Assembly: GCA_000508965.1 (NCBI GenBank) | Contig: BAHV02000010.1 | Span: 310,001-374,000 of the forward strand | Source of the DNA: Dielma sp000508965 | Lineage (GTDB): Bacteria; Bacillota_I; Bacilli_A; Erysipelotrichales; Erysipelotrichaceae | Length of the DNA: 64,000 bases | Direction: 5' to 3' | In this document: in pieces, positions 38,935 to 47,802 of the stretch | Position numbering within the stretch: the stretch's first letter is position 1 | Layout: each line of letters begins with the position of its first letter | Made by a program: the position numbers and the translations under genes | The notes under the pieces: generated by a model | The model's input: only the letters and a program-made list of their open reading frames with translations | The model's database searches: none | Told to the model about the DNA's origin: nothing

Positions 38935-40254
38935 TTATAGAACTTCTTGGTGTGACGCGTATAAGTATTCGTCAATGGTATTTTTAATGCGATCCTTAAT
39001 TAAAGCTTCCGGATCATTTTCTAATTCATTGCAGCGTACTTTGGTATACTGAATCGGCATAAACTGAGACAATACGGCCAATGAGATACCGTATTTTCTC
39101 AAATTAGCAATCAGCTTATCTTTGGCAGCCTTTACGCTTTCAACCGGCATATAGTAACGGGAACGATCAGAGAATGAGAATTTGCGTTTGAACCATAATT
39201 CATCAGCATTACCATGATAGTGCTTTTGCCAATTCTTTGGATCATCCATCATTGCTTTTTCAAGAACATTGATGAAATCTGATTTCTCATCGTCCTTGCC
39301 ATGAAGAATCATATCTTCCATATAAGCCAGCGCAAATAATGCTTCACGCATCGCATAAGTCAGGCCTGGCCCTACTTTTAAGATACCGACGCCATCTTCA
39401 ACTAATTCTCTTAATTTATATTTTGTCTGATAATCGGTAGAGTGACCTTCAAATACCAAATTTGGATAATCTTTTATTGCTGCCATCAGCTCAGCGGCTT
39501 TAGCTCGGTCATATTCCGTGCAGCCGGCATCTTTTTCTTCAACGCCCGGCTGAACAACAACACCGATAACATCCTGCCAAATATTGCTTAAACCCTTAGC
39601 TGCGAAAGCATCTTCAAACGCTTTGACGGTTGCTTTGAAATCTTCGACACGTGTTACCTGCATGCCGGCGTTAGGATCTTGAGCGCCGCCCGGAATCGGT
39701 ACTTCACTGCCGACGATGTAAACCGGTCTTACCGCATCAGGTTCAGTTTTTAATAATTCCTGATACGTATCTTCACAGACTCTGGCCAGTTCAGCACCGC
39801 GCTGAGCGATAATCTCATCACTCAAACGGACATTTGGATCATCACTGGCTACTTTCATGCTTGTATCAATATGAATTTTAGTAAAACCAGCAGCTACATA
39901 GCATCTGACAAGCTCTTTCGCGTCAGCCATTGCTTCTGCTTCATTTTTACTTGCGAAGGTTAATGGGCCTAGGTGATCTCCGCCTAAGAAAATACGGTCT
40001 TTATCAACTCCAACCTGCTCGGCGATATTCATGACGAAGGCTTTGAAATCCGCCGGTTTCATGCCGGTATAACCGCCGTTTTGGTCAACCTGATTGGCAG
40101 TGGCTTCAATTAGAACACAGGCATTGTCGCGCTTTGCGCATTCAAGTGCAGCTTCAATGACATACTCATTGGCACTGCAGGCTGAGTAAATACCTACCGG
40201 TTCACCCTTTTTTTGTTTAGCTACGATTTGTTTTAATGGATTAGGTTTGCTCAT
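38935..40254 (-). CDS. Tagatose-1,6-bisphosphate aldolase subunit, GatZ/KbaZ-like
   Basis: 439 residues, full length for the GatZ/KbaZ family: GIYSACSANEYVIEAAL, LIEATANQVDQNGGYTGM, GGDHLGPL, TKIHIDTSM and FEGHSTDYQ are conserved. In enterobacteria this subunit supports the class II aldolase GatY/KbaY of the galactitol or N-acetylgalactosamine pathway, and it is also annotated as an aldolase in its own right. No catalytic GatY partner, PTS or tagatose-6-phosphate kinase is adjacent, so it appears as a lone gene. Its own promoter and an upstream inverted repeat are visible. Confidence 0.9.
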   Translation of the reverse strand: MSKPNPLKQIVAKQKKGEPVGIYSACSANEYVIEAALECAKRDNACVLIEATANQVDQNGGYTGMKPADFKAFVMNIAEQVGVDKDRIFLGGDHLGPLTFASKNEAEAMADAKELVRCYVAAGFTKIHIDTSMKVASDDPNVRLSDEIIAQRGAELARVCEDTYQELLKTEPDAVRPVYIVGSEVPIPGGAQDPNAGMQVTRVEDFKATVKAFEDAFAAKGLSNIWQDVIGVVVQPGVEEKDAGCTEYDRAKAAELMAAIKDYPNLVFEGHSTDYQTKYKLRELVEDGVGILKVGPGLTYAMREALFALAYMEDMILHGKDDEKSDFINVLEKAMMDDPKNWQKHYHGNADELWFKRKFSFSDRSRYYMPVESVKAAKDKLIANLRKYGISLAVLSQFMPIQYTKVRCNELENDPEALIKDRIKNTIDEYLYASHQEVL

Positions 40255-40277
40255 ACAAAATCCTCCTTGATAGTCAA

Positions 40278-40306
40278 ATTATAACACTCGATTTTTTAAA
40301 AGTAAA
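40278..40306 (-). promoter_or_regulatory. Promoter of the GatZ-like gene
   Basis: Minus strand TTTACT (40306-40301), 17-nt spacer, TATAAT (40283-40278). Confidence 0.65.
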
Positions 40307-40330
40307 ACAAGAAGCGAAAGCTTGTTAGTA

Positions 40331-40349
40331 TGTGCAAAACATTTGCACA
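40331..40349. promoter_or_regulatory. Candidate operator TGTGCAAA-ACA-TTTGCACA
   Basis: Perfect inverted repeat TGTGCAAA (40331-40338) / TTTGCACA (40342-40349), with a further TGTGCAA half-site at 40384-40390. It lies 25 nt upstream of the -35 of the GatZ-like gene and about 160 nt before ogt, so a sugar-responsive regulator of the aldolase gene is most likely. Confidence 0.55.
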
Positions 40350-40507
40350 AAACTACAAATATTTCACTCATCGATAACTAAAATGTGCAAATAAATAAGG
40401 GGCTTATAAGGGATTGAATAATTTAGTAAAATTATCCATATTCAAAAGATAAAAAAAGTAGTATAATTATTTCCACTAAGCAGATGTTACAGGCAGGAGT
40501 ATCAGGG

Positions 40508-40987
40508 ATGAATAAAGAAAAGGAAATGCAGATAGACTATTTTAAATCAGCAATCGGATTGTTGCGTATAGGGGTACTTGAGGGCGAATTGGTTTCGCTT
40601 GTTTTTGTGAATGAAAAATGTGAAAGTGCCGAAGAAACACCATGCTCCAAGCTGGTAAAAAAACAGCTGAAGGAATATTTTAAAGGCAAGCGGCTGCAGT
40701 TTGATGTGCCGATGTCTGTCCATGGCACCCCTTTTCAGGAGCGGGTCTGGGCTGAATTACAGCGGATACCTTTTGGTGAAACACGCTCTTATCAGCAGAT
40801 TGCAGAGGCTGTGGGTTCGCCGAAAGCAGTGCGGGCGGTAGGCAATGCCAATAACCGCAATCCCATCTGTATTATCATACCGTGTCACCGTGTCATCGGG
40901 AAAAACCAGCAATTGGTAGGTTATGCCGGCGGTATTGTCCGTAAGCAGGCATTGCTTGAGTATGAACGGGATGTTATTGAAAGCTAG
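40508..40987 (+). CDS. ogt: Methylated-DNA-protein cysteine methyltransferase
   Basis: Suicide DNA-repair protein that moves the alkyl group from O6-alkylguanine to its own Cys. 159 residues. The DNA-binding helix-turn-helix region is SYQQIAEAVGSPKAVRAVGNA with the Arg finger, and the active site is CIIIPCHRVIG with Cys126. The N-terminal half is the short, degenerate domain seen in Ogt-type proteins. ATG 40508 is chosen after CAGGAGTATCAGGG; an in-frame upstream start at 40484 is possible. Confidence 0.93.
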   Translation: MNKEKEMQIDYFKSAIGLLRIGVLEGELVSLVFVNEKCESAEETPCSKLVKKQLKEYFKGKRLQFDVPMSVHGTPFQERVWAELQRIPFGETRSYQQIAEAVGSPKAVRAVGNANNRNPICIIIPCHRVIGKNQQLVGYAGGIVRKQALLEYERDVIES

Positions 40988-41009
40988 AGGATCAAATCCT
41001 CTTTTTTTT
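40986..41009 (+). terminator. Terminator of ogt
   Basis: AGAGGAT-CAA-ATCCTCT followed by a long T run, overlapping the stop codon. Confidence 0.85.
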
Positions 41010-41056
41010 ATGCAGAAAATTAATTTCTGATATAATAATAGAAAGGGAGGCTGACT

Positions 41057-41851
41057 ATGAGTGAAAATTTTAAAATCAGTGAAATTGCCCGTCTATTTGG
41101 TATCAGCAGTGATACGCTTCGCTTTTATGAAAAAAAGGGTTTATTAAAGCCATCGGTAAATGAGCAGAATCATTACCGCAGCTATGAATTAACGGATATT
41201 AACTTGCTGATTGATATCTTATTTTATCGGCGTCTGGATTTAAGTTTACAGGATATTCATACCATTCTTTATCAAGGGGATCTGGATCAGCTCCAGCAGA
41301 CCTTAACGATAAAGGAAGCAGAGATTAAGGCGCAGATAGAGGAACAGAAGCTGATCTTAAAAAAACTCGCTTTGACTGCTCAGAATGTCGATGAAATCAA
41401 AGCGGCGATGGGTGAAGTTAAAATTCAGCCAATGCCGGCTTATTATGTGCTGCTTAGAGGTAAAAATGAGATGGCGGCTTATCGCAAGAGTAAGCGGATA
41501 TTTGCTTCCGATATATTTGATGTTTGTCAGCTGGTAGGTGTCTATCATCAGCAAAATGATTGGATTGTACAGTCAGCGTTTATGATTTTATTGGAAAAAC
41601 AGATGGAAGATGAATTTCATTTGTTAAAGGATAAGACTTGTCCGTTATTAGAGGAAACTGATTTGTGTGCGCGGATACTGATGAAATTTAATGATCATAA
41701 AGATATCAAAGCGCAGATAGAACCGCTCTTTCAAAAAGTGAAGCAGCAGGGTTATCAGCCTACTGGAACGATTTATATAAATTACATGCTGGCTGTCAGT
41801 GAAACAGATGCCAGTGAGTATTATTCTGAAATTTTGATACCTGTGAAATAA
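41057..41851 (+). CDS. MerR-family regulator with effector-binding C-terminal domain
   Basis: 264 residues. The N-terminal MerR domain is FKISEIARLFGISSDTLRFYEKKGLL, followed by the wing with NHYRSYELTDI and a coiled coil at about 75-118. The remaining 145 residues resemble a GyrI/BmrR-type small-molecule domain, as in multidrug-sensing MerR proteins. It directly precedes a MATE exporter whose promoter has the 19-bp spacer and central dyad typical of MerR targets, so it probably activates that exporter when it binds a drug-like ligand. SD AAGGGAGG. Confidence 0.88.
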   Translation: MSENFKISEIARLFGISSDTLRFYEKKGLLKPSVNEQNHYRSYELTDINLLIDILFYRRLDLSLQDIHTILYQGDLDQLQQTLTIKEAEIKAQIEEQKLILKKLALTAQNVDEIKAAMGEVKIQPMPAYYVLLRGKNEMAAYRKSKRIFASDIFDVCQLVGVYHQQNDWIVQSAFMILLEKQMEDEFHLLKDKTCPLLEETDLCARILMKFNDHKDIKAQIEPLFQKVKQQGYQPTGTIYINYMLAVSETDASEYYSEILIPVK

Positions 41852-41861
41852 AAAGAACCTC

Positions 41862-41892
41862 TTGACCTTGGAGTTACTCCATAGTTTATACT
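41862..41892 (+). promoter_or_regulatory. MerR-type promoter of the MATE gene
   Basis: TTGACC (41862-41867), an overlong 19-nt spacer, TATACT (41887-41892). A dyad TGGAGT-T-ACTCCA (41869-41881) lies in the spacer, exactly the layout that MerR proteins activate by DNA distortion. Confidence 0.88.
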
Positions 41893-41912
41893 GAGAGTCG
41901 GGAGGTTTTACT

Positions 41913-43232
41913 ATGACACACGAAAAGATTGAAAAGCAATTTTGGCGTTATGTTCTGCCATCAATGCTGACAATGCTGCTGAGTGGGTTTTATGCGATTG
42001 TTGATGGATATTTCGTCGGAAACGCATTAAAAGATGTGGGTTTGGCGGCAATTAATATCGGCTGGCCGATCGCTTCATTTATATTAGCTGTATCAACCGG
42101 TATCGGCGTTGGCGGTTCGGTGCTGATTTCGACGTATCGGGGGGCTGAGGATGAGAATGCATCACGGCAGGCGAAAGGTAACACGTTAATGCTGCTGTGC
42201 CTGTTTGCAATTTTGTCAATAACGTTGATTTTTATTTCTACACCATGGCTTTTAAGACTGTTTGGAGCGAAGGGCGAGGTTTATGATCTGGCCTATGAAT
42301 ATCTGTTTGTGATCGTGCTTGGGTCGTCGCTTCAAATCTTTGGGACAGGCTGTACACCGATTTTAAGAAACAGCAACCGTTCAATTCAGGCAATGCTGAT
42401 CATGTTGTTTTCTTTATTTACCAACATTGTTTTGGATGCGGTATTGGTGCCGGTGATGGGGATGAGCGGTGCGGCTTTAGCAACTGTGGCTGCTCAGGGC
42501 TTCTCGGCATTATTCTGCCTGCTGCTGATCTTTACCGATAAAAAGAATCCGCTGAAACGCAGTGACTTTGTATTGAATAAACGCATGTGCAAAAATATTA
42601 TAAGAATCGGTGTATCACCGTTTGGATTAACCTTTTCACCATCCATCGTTATTATTTTCGCCAATTGGCAATGCTTGAATTATGGCGGTGAAATCGCTGT
42701 TGCGGCTTATTCGGCGCTTTCTTATGTTTTACAGGCGACGATGGAGCTGCTGCATGGTATTGGTGAGGGAGTACAGCCGCTGATCAGCTATTGCAACGGT
42801 GCCGGACGCCATGATCTGGTACGTTCACTGCTGCGCCGCGCGCGCCGATTGGTAATGCTGCTTGGTATCTTATTTGGGGTACTGATCGTGGCCTTTGATT
42901 CGCTGATTCCGGTAATCTTCGGTGCGTCCCATGCGGCAGGGGTGATGATTGAGAGCGCTTGTCTGATTTCAAGTGCAGCTTTCTTCTTTGCGGGGTTGGT
43001 GAAGTGCTATTCTTCTTATTTCTATGCAATCAGGGAAACCCGTGCATCAACCTTGTTGATCTATGGCGATCCATTGCTGCTGACACCGCTGTTGATGCTG
43101 ATTCTGCCGCTATTCTTTGATATTAACGGTATCTGGGCAGTCTTACCGCTGACGCAGATCATCCTGTGTGCTGCGGCATTGCTGATTGATATCAAGAAAG
43201 AAAATGAACTAAAGCTTGAAGGCAAAGCGTAA
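41913..43232 (+). CDS. MATE-family multidrug exporter
   Basis: 439 residues with about 12 membrane helices, the two-fold repeat of six typical of MATE proteins. N-terminal FWRYVLPSMLTMLLSGFYAIVDGYFVGNAL is broken here by its characteristic pattern of Asp and Gly, followed by GLAAINIGWPI and, in the second half, AYSALSYVLQATMELLHGIGEG. It should export cationic drugs or metabolites with Na+ or H+ coupling. SD CGGGAGG. Its promoter and the upstream MerR gene form a self-contained drug-response pair. Confidence 0.92.
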   Translation: MTHEKIEKQFWRYVLPSMLTMLLSGFYAIVDGYFVGNALKDVGLAAINIGWPIASFILAVSTGIGVGGSVLISTYRGAEDENASRQAKGNTLMLLCLFAILSITLIFISTPWLLRLFGAKGEVYDLAYEYLFVIVLGSSLQIFGTGCTPILRNSNRSIQAMLIMLFSLFTNIVLDAVLVPVMGMSGAALATVAAQGFSALFCLLLIFTDKKNPLKRSDFVLNKRMCKNIIRIGVSPFGLTFSPSIVIIFANWQCLNYGGEIAVAAYSALSYVLQATMELLHGIGEGVQPLISYCNGAGRHDLVRSLLRRARRLVMLLGILFGVLIVAFDSLIPVIFGASHAAGVMIESACLISSAAFFFAGLVKCYSSYFYAIRETRASTLLIYGDPLLLTPLLMLILPLFFDINGIWAVLPLTQIILCAAALLIDIKKENELKLEGKA

Positions 43233-43260
43233 AAAAACACACGATCGTGTGTTTTATTTT
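43231..43260. terminator. Bidirectional terminator between MATE and the dehydratase-activase genes
   Basis: AAAACACAC-GATC-GTGTGTTTT with A and T tracts on both sides. Its right side overlaps the end of the minus-strand gene. Confidence 0.8.
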
Positions 43261-44501
43261 GCTTCATCCCGCTGAGCGTTGACTCGCGCATTGCTCAACA
43301 TCAGTTTCAGTCTGTTTTCCTGATTGATTTCCGTAGCGCCGGGATCGTAGTCAATTGCAACAATATTGGAATCCGGGTATTGATCCTTAATCTTTCGAGT
43401 CATTCCTTTCGCAACAATATGATTCGGCAGACAGCCAAAAGGCTGACAGCATACAATATTTTTTACGCCATGATCGATCAGATCAAGCATCTCACAGGTC
43501 AGCAGCCAGCCTTCACCCATTTTAACACCGGTGGAGATATAGCCTTGCGCATAGGCAGGCAGCTTGGCAAAGGGCGTCGGAGCTTCAAAGCGGGATTGAT
43601 TTATCATTTTAATCATCAGCTTCTGATAACGCTGAAGCAGTGCTAAAACGGTTTTATTTACTAATAAGGTTTTGGTAGAGAAACCGTAGAAACCTACATC
43701 GAGAATGTTATTTTTTAAGCAGTACATGGCAAAATCCATGACTCCGGAGAGGACCGGCTCCATCCCTTCACGAATCAAAAAGTCTTCTAAATAGTTATTG
43801 CCAATCGGTGCATATTTCATATAAATCTCGCCGACGATGCCAACCTTGATTTTCTTTTCGCCACTGACTGGGATCGATTCAAAATCTTGGATCATCTTTT
43901 TGATATTCTTTTTAAAATGTAAAAAGCGAGTAGAATCGAACTGTCTGACCATTTCCCCACACCATTTATCAAGCAGCTTTTGGGTATCTTGACTATTGAT
44001 TTCATAAGGTTTTACCTGATTGGCAAGACACATCAGCGCGTCACCGTACATGGCTGCATAGAGCACATGCATAATCAGGTTTGGTGTCAGTTTAAAACCA
44101 GGGTTGGATTCAAGATTGCTGGTGTTGACGGAAATTACCGGCACCTGTGGAAAACCACTCTGTTTTAATGCTTTGCGCAGCAGGAAAATATAATTACTGG
44201 CACGGCAGCCGCCGCCTGTCTGAGTGATCATCAGGGCTGTTTTATCAGGATCATACTGTCCGCTTTTAAGCGCGTCAAGCATCTGACCGATGACTAACAG
44301 GGCAGGGTAACACGTATCATTGTGGACGCTGCGAAGTCCCTCATCAACAATTCTGCGCCCGCTGGTTTTCAGTAATTCTACTTTATAGCCTTCTTTGCGC
44401 AGACATTGGGCAATCATTTCAAAATGAATCGGCAGCATATAAGGAATCAGAATTGTATGCGTTGCCTTCATTTCTTCAGTAAACTTTACAACCTCACTCA
44501 T
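43254..44501 (-). CDS. 2-hydroxyacyl-CoA dehydratase-like / activase-associated protein
   Basis: 415 residues. It resembles the DUF2229/HgdB-like C-terminal part of large dehydratase-activase proteins: IPYMLPIHFEMIAQCLRKEG, VHNDTCYPALLVIGQ, ITQTGGGCRASNY and NIVCCQPFGCLPNHIVAKGM are typical. Several conserved Cys (NDTCYP, GGGCRAS, CCQPFGC) could hold an Fe-S cluster. It overlaps the upstream 978-residue activase gene by 4 nt (ATGA), so the two are made together. The substrate and exact reaction are unknown for this family. Confidence 0.85.
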   Translation of the reverse strand: MSEVVKFTEEMKATHTILIPYMLPIHFEMIAQCLRKEGYKVELLKTSGRRIVDEGLRSVHNDTCYPALLVIGQMLDALKSGQYDPDKTALMITQTGGGCRASNYIFLLRKALKQSGFPQVPVISVNTSNLESNPGFKLTPNLIMHVLYAAMYGDALMCLANQVKPYEINSQDTQKLLDKWCGEMVRQFDSTRFLHFKKNIKKMIQDFESIPVSGEKKIKVGIVGEIYMKYAPIGNNYLEDFLIREGMEPVLSGVMDFAMYCLKNNILDVGFYGFSTKTLLVNKTVLALLQRYQKLMIKMINQSRFEAPTPFAKLPAYAQGYISTGVKMGEGWLLTCEMLDLIDHGVKNIVCCQPFGCLPNHIVAKGMTRKIKDQYPDSNIVAIDYDPGATEINQENRLKLMLSNARVNAQRDEAK

Positions 44502-47434
44502 GAATCACGCTTCCTTTCTTCCATTGCCGCCAGCAGTGATCGAACACGGATGCGCACGGCGCCAAGATTGTCGATTTCATCTATTTTGATACCAGTATAT
44601 AATTTATGTCGTTTCCGCAGCTGATCGCGCAGCTCATCACCGGTAATGGCATCAATACCGCAGCCAAAACTGATTAGCTGAATGCATTCTGTTTCATCAA
44701 GCTCACCGGCAATGATGGCAGCATTATACATCCGGGCGTGATATGTCCATTGATTCAGCACATTCACTTCCATCCTTTCCCTTGGCCGCAGGCTGTCTTC
44801 AGAAACAACAACCAGATCTAAACTGCTTAAAAGCTGAGGGATACCATGATTTATTTCCGGATCAATGTGATAAGGACGGCCGCAGAGAATAATGGTTTTC
44901 AGGTGATTCTCCTTGGCATAAGCCAATGCCTTTTCCCCTTGCTGATAGATATCTTCCTTATATGCATAATAAGACGCATAAGCTGCTGCGCTGGCTTCTT
45001 TGATTTCTTTTTTTGTGCAGTCAAAACCAGCTGCCTTTAAATATTTATAAATCTTTTTTTCAAATACTTTAGGATCCTGCATGCCGATAAAGAACGACAG
45101 CAGCGGGATATTGGCAAGCTCCATATTATTCTGAATAACTTCTGGATAATAAGCGACTACCGGACAGTTATAATTATTATCAGAAATCTTTTCATCGAAG
45201 TTATAAGACATACAAGGATAGAATATCTTATCTACCTTATGATTAATAATGGTTTGAATATGACCGTGAACGAGCTTTGCCGGATAACAGATCGTATCCG
45301 AAGGAATCGTATTTTGGCCGCGGATATATAATGCTCGGCTGCTGCGTCCTGACAATACGACTGAATAACCGAGGTACTTAAAGAATGGCTGCCAGAAAGG
45401 AATGTTTTCATACATATTTAAAACCATTGGGATACCGATCGTACCCTTTGTGCCATCGGTATTCTGATAAGTCAGCAGCTTATTAAATTTATAGGTATAT
45501 AAATCAGGCAGCGGTTTCTTAGACATCTTGCCCTTGTTCAGCGGCCGTTCACACTTATTGCCGGCAATCTGCCGGCTGCCGTCATTAAACGTATTGATCG
45601 TCAGGTTGCAGTGATTTGCACAGAAGCGGCAGTGTTCAGCCTTTGTGGAATGGGTGAAGTTTTCAAGCTGCTCTCCCGTATAAATCGCTGATTCCTTCGG
45701 CGCATGAGCTTTCGCATATAAAGCGGCACCATAAGCACCCATTAAACCGGCAATCGTCGGCCTGATGACATGATGGCCACATTCTTTTTCAAAAGCGGCA
45801 AGAACGGCATCGTTGGCAAAGGTTCCGCCCTGAACAACGATGTTTTCACCCAGATCCTCAGAGCTGCGTGCCCGAATGACCTTATATAAGGCATTCTTAA
45901 CGACACTAATGGCTAAACCGGCAGAGATATCCTCGATCGTAGCACCATTTTTTTGCGCCTGCTTCACCGATGAATTCATGAAAACCGTACAGCGTGTGCC
46001 GAGGTTGACTGGATTTTTTGATTTCAAGCCTAGCTTTGAAAATTCATCAATTTTATAGCCAAGTGAAGAAGCAAAGGATTCAAGGAATGAACCGCAGCCT
46101 GATGAACAAGCTTCATTCAGCAGGATATCATCGATGCTGTTATCTTTGATTCTAAAGCATTTCATATCCTGACCGCCAATATCCAAAATGAAATCTACAT
46201 TTGGATTAAAATAACGGGCGGCATTGAAGTGGGCAATCGTTTCTACGATTCCGTGATCTGCATGAAAAGCACTTTTAATCAAATCTTCGCCATAACCGGT
46301 CACACAGCTGCTTTGAATCTTCATGTCTTTATCGGCAGCCGCATAAATCACTTTCAGCTGCTCTAATACAACATCGACGGGATTACCGAGATTGTTTGTA
46401 TAATGTGAATAGAGAATGCGGTTCGCTTCATCAATTAAAACCAGCTTAGTCGTTGTCGATCCAGCATCAATACCGAGATAGGCATTGCCTTTATAGGTTT
46501 TTAGATTATTGGCGGCAACAGCTTGCTGATTATGCCGGGCAACAAATTTCTGATAGTCATCTTCATCCTTAAACAAAGGTTCACAGCCCTGATGTTCAGA
46601 AACAGTGTTCTTAATATTTTCAAACAGTTTCAGCAATTCATCATAAGTATAGGTTTCAGTTTCTGCTTTGGCATAGGTAGCAGCTCCTAAGGCTACAAAA
46701 TAAGGGCCGATTTCCGGGAATACCGCTTGATCACGGCTGAGCTTTAAGGTTTCTACAAAGCGCTGCTGCAGTCCCTTTAAGAAGGATAATGGACCGCCGA
46801 GGAATAAAACATTGCCTTCAATTTTACGGCCCTGTGCAAGTCCGGTAATCGTCTGATCAACGACCGATTGAAAAATACTCGCTGCCAGATTGCCCTTATC
46901 GGCTCCCTGATTAATCAGCGGCTGTAAGTCAGTCTTCGCAAACACTCCGCAGCGTGAGGCTATCGGATAGATCATCGTATGCTCTAGCGATAAGCGGTCA
47001 AACTCTTCAAGGTCAAGATTTAATAAAGCTGCCATTTGGTCGATGAAAGCCCCGGTACCGCCGGCACAGGTAGAATTCATGCGTTCTTCAACAGCACCCT
47101 TTAAAAAGAGAATTTTGGCATCCTCGCCGCCCAGTTCAATGACGACATCACACTGCGGCTCATATTTTTTTACTGCTTCACCGCAGGCAAAAACTTCCTG
47201 CACAAAAGGCAAATTACCAAGATGTGCAAAACCGAGGCCGGCTGAACCGGTGATTGCCAATGCGATTTTTTCATTAGCCAATAAAGATTTTAAGCTTTTG
47301 AATTTATCATAGACCATCTCTTTTGCTTTTGATTTATGACGGTCATAACTCTTATAGAGAATTTCATTATGCTCGTTGAGGATCACAAACTTGACAGTTG
47401 TCGATCCCATGTCGATTCCTACAGTAATAGACAT
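44498..47434 (-). CDS. Large 2-hydroxyacyl-CoA dehydratase activase-like protein (two ATPase domains)
   Basis: 978 residues. Two consecutive BadF/BadG-type ASKHA ATPase domains: the first starts VGIDMGSTTVKFVILNE and has the Cys-rich MNSTCAGGTGAFIDQM; the second starts LGIDAGSTTTKLVLIDE (about 320) and has NEACSSGCGSFLESFA. The C-terminal 350 residues form a DUF2229/dehydratase-like domain (YPAKLVHGHIQTII, CGRPYHIDPEINHGIPQLL) with a CRFCANHCNL cluster motif in front. Related activases use ATP to inject one electron into a radical dehydratase. ATG 47434 has the strong SD AGGAGGGGG. The function of this fused type is not established. Confidence 0.88.
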   Translation of the reverse strand: MSITVGIDMGSTTVKFVILNEHNEILYKSYDRHKSKAKEMVYDKFKSLKSLLANEKIALAITGSAGLGFAHLGNLPFVQEVFACGEAVKKYEPQCDVVIELGGEDAKILFLKGAVEERMNSTCAGGTGAFIDQMAALLNLDLEEFDRLSLEHTMIYPIASRCGVFAKTDLQPLINQGADKGNLAASIFQSVVDQTITGLAQGRKIEGNVLFLGGPLSFLKGLQQRFVETLKLSRDQAVFPEIGPYFVALGAATYAKAETETYTYDELLKLFENIKNTVSEHQGCEPLFKDEDDYQKFVARHNQQAVAANNLKTYKGNAYLGIDAGSTTTKLVLIDEANRILYSHYTNNLGNPVDVVLEQLKVIYAAADKDMKIQSSCVTGYGEDLIKSAFHADHGIVETIAHFNAARYFNPNVDFILDIGGQDMKCFRIKDNSIDDILLNEACSSGCGSFLESFASSLGYKIDEFSKLGLKSKNPVNLGTRCTVFMNSSVKQAQKNGATIEDISAGLAISVVKNALYKVIRARSSEDLGENIVVQGGTFANDAVLAAFEKECGHHVIRPTIAGLMGAYGAALYAKAHAPKESAIYTGEQLENFTHSTKAEHCRFCANHCNLTINTFNDGSRQIAGNKCERPLNKGKMSKKPLPDLYTYKFNKLLTYQNTDGTKGTIGIPMVLNMYENIPFWQPFFKYLGYSVVLSGRSSRALYIRGQNTIPSDTICYPAKLVHGHIQTIINHKVDKIFYPCMSYNFDEKISDNNYNCPVVAYYPEVIQNNMELANIPLLSFFIGMQDPKVFEKKIYKYLKAAGFDCTKKEIKEASAAAYASYYAYKEDIYQQGEKALAYAKENHLKTIILCGRPYHIDPEINHGIPQLLSSLDLVVVSEDSLRPRERMEVNVLNQWTYHARMYNAAIIAGELDETECIQLISFGCGIDAITGDELRDQLRKRHKLYTGIKIDEIDNLGAVRIRVRSLLAAMEERKRDS

Positions 47435-47685
47435 CGTGTACCCCCTCCTTAAGCATATGTACAATTGTAGCGCACGGTTCATTAATTTTCAACTTTAAAC
47501 CCTTAACAAATAGATGAATGCAGGCTATATGCGTCATTAGTTCGCCGACTTACTATTGTTAGTTTAATGGTTCTTTTTTCAAATGTCAATCAAACCGTTC
47601 ATGAATTATTTTGATTGCGTTTTCATTTTCATTATGCTTTAATAGAAATAGAAAATAACCAGTTATCAAGAGTTGGGTTAGAGAG

Positions 47686-47737
47686 TTAGCTCGTTTGATC
47701 CCACACCAACCTGCATGCGTAAGGTGGTCCAGCTAAC
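47686..47737 (+). ncRNA. Structured leader RNA upstream of the ABC exporter
   Basis: In the 368-nt gap before the ABC genes, GTTAGCT (47686-47692) pairs perfectly with AGCTAAC (47731-47737). Inside it, ACCAACCT (47705-47712, one bulged A) pairs with AGGTGGT (47722-47728). An alternative pairing of GTTGG near 47674 with CCAAC (47706-47710) would compete. A terminator follows at 47761. The layout suggests a riboswitch or attenuator, but it matches no class I recognise. The rest of the gap (47435-47685) shows nothing clear. Confidence 0.45.
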
Positions 47738-47760
47738 ATCGATACTTATGATGTTTAATA

Positions 47761-47789
47761 AACACAGCGTATCGGCTGTGTTTTCTTTT
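47761..47789 (+). terminator. Leader terminator before the ABC exporter genes
   Basis: AACACAGC-GTATCG-GCTGTGTT followed by TTCTTTT, ending directly before the SD of the first ABC gene. As no gene precedes it on this strand, it most likely attenuates the exporter operon. Confidence 0.8.
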
Positions 47790-47802
47790 AGGGGGTATGA
47801 AA

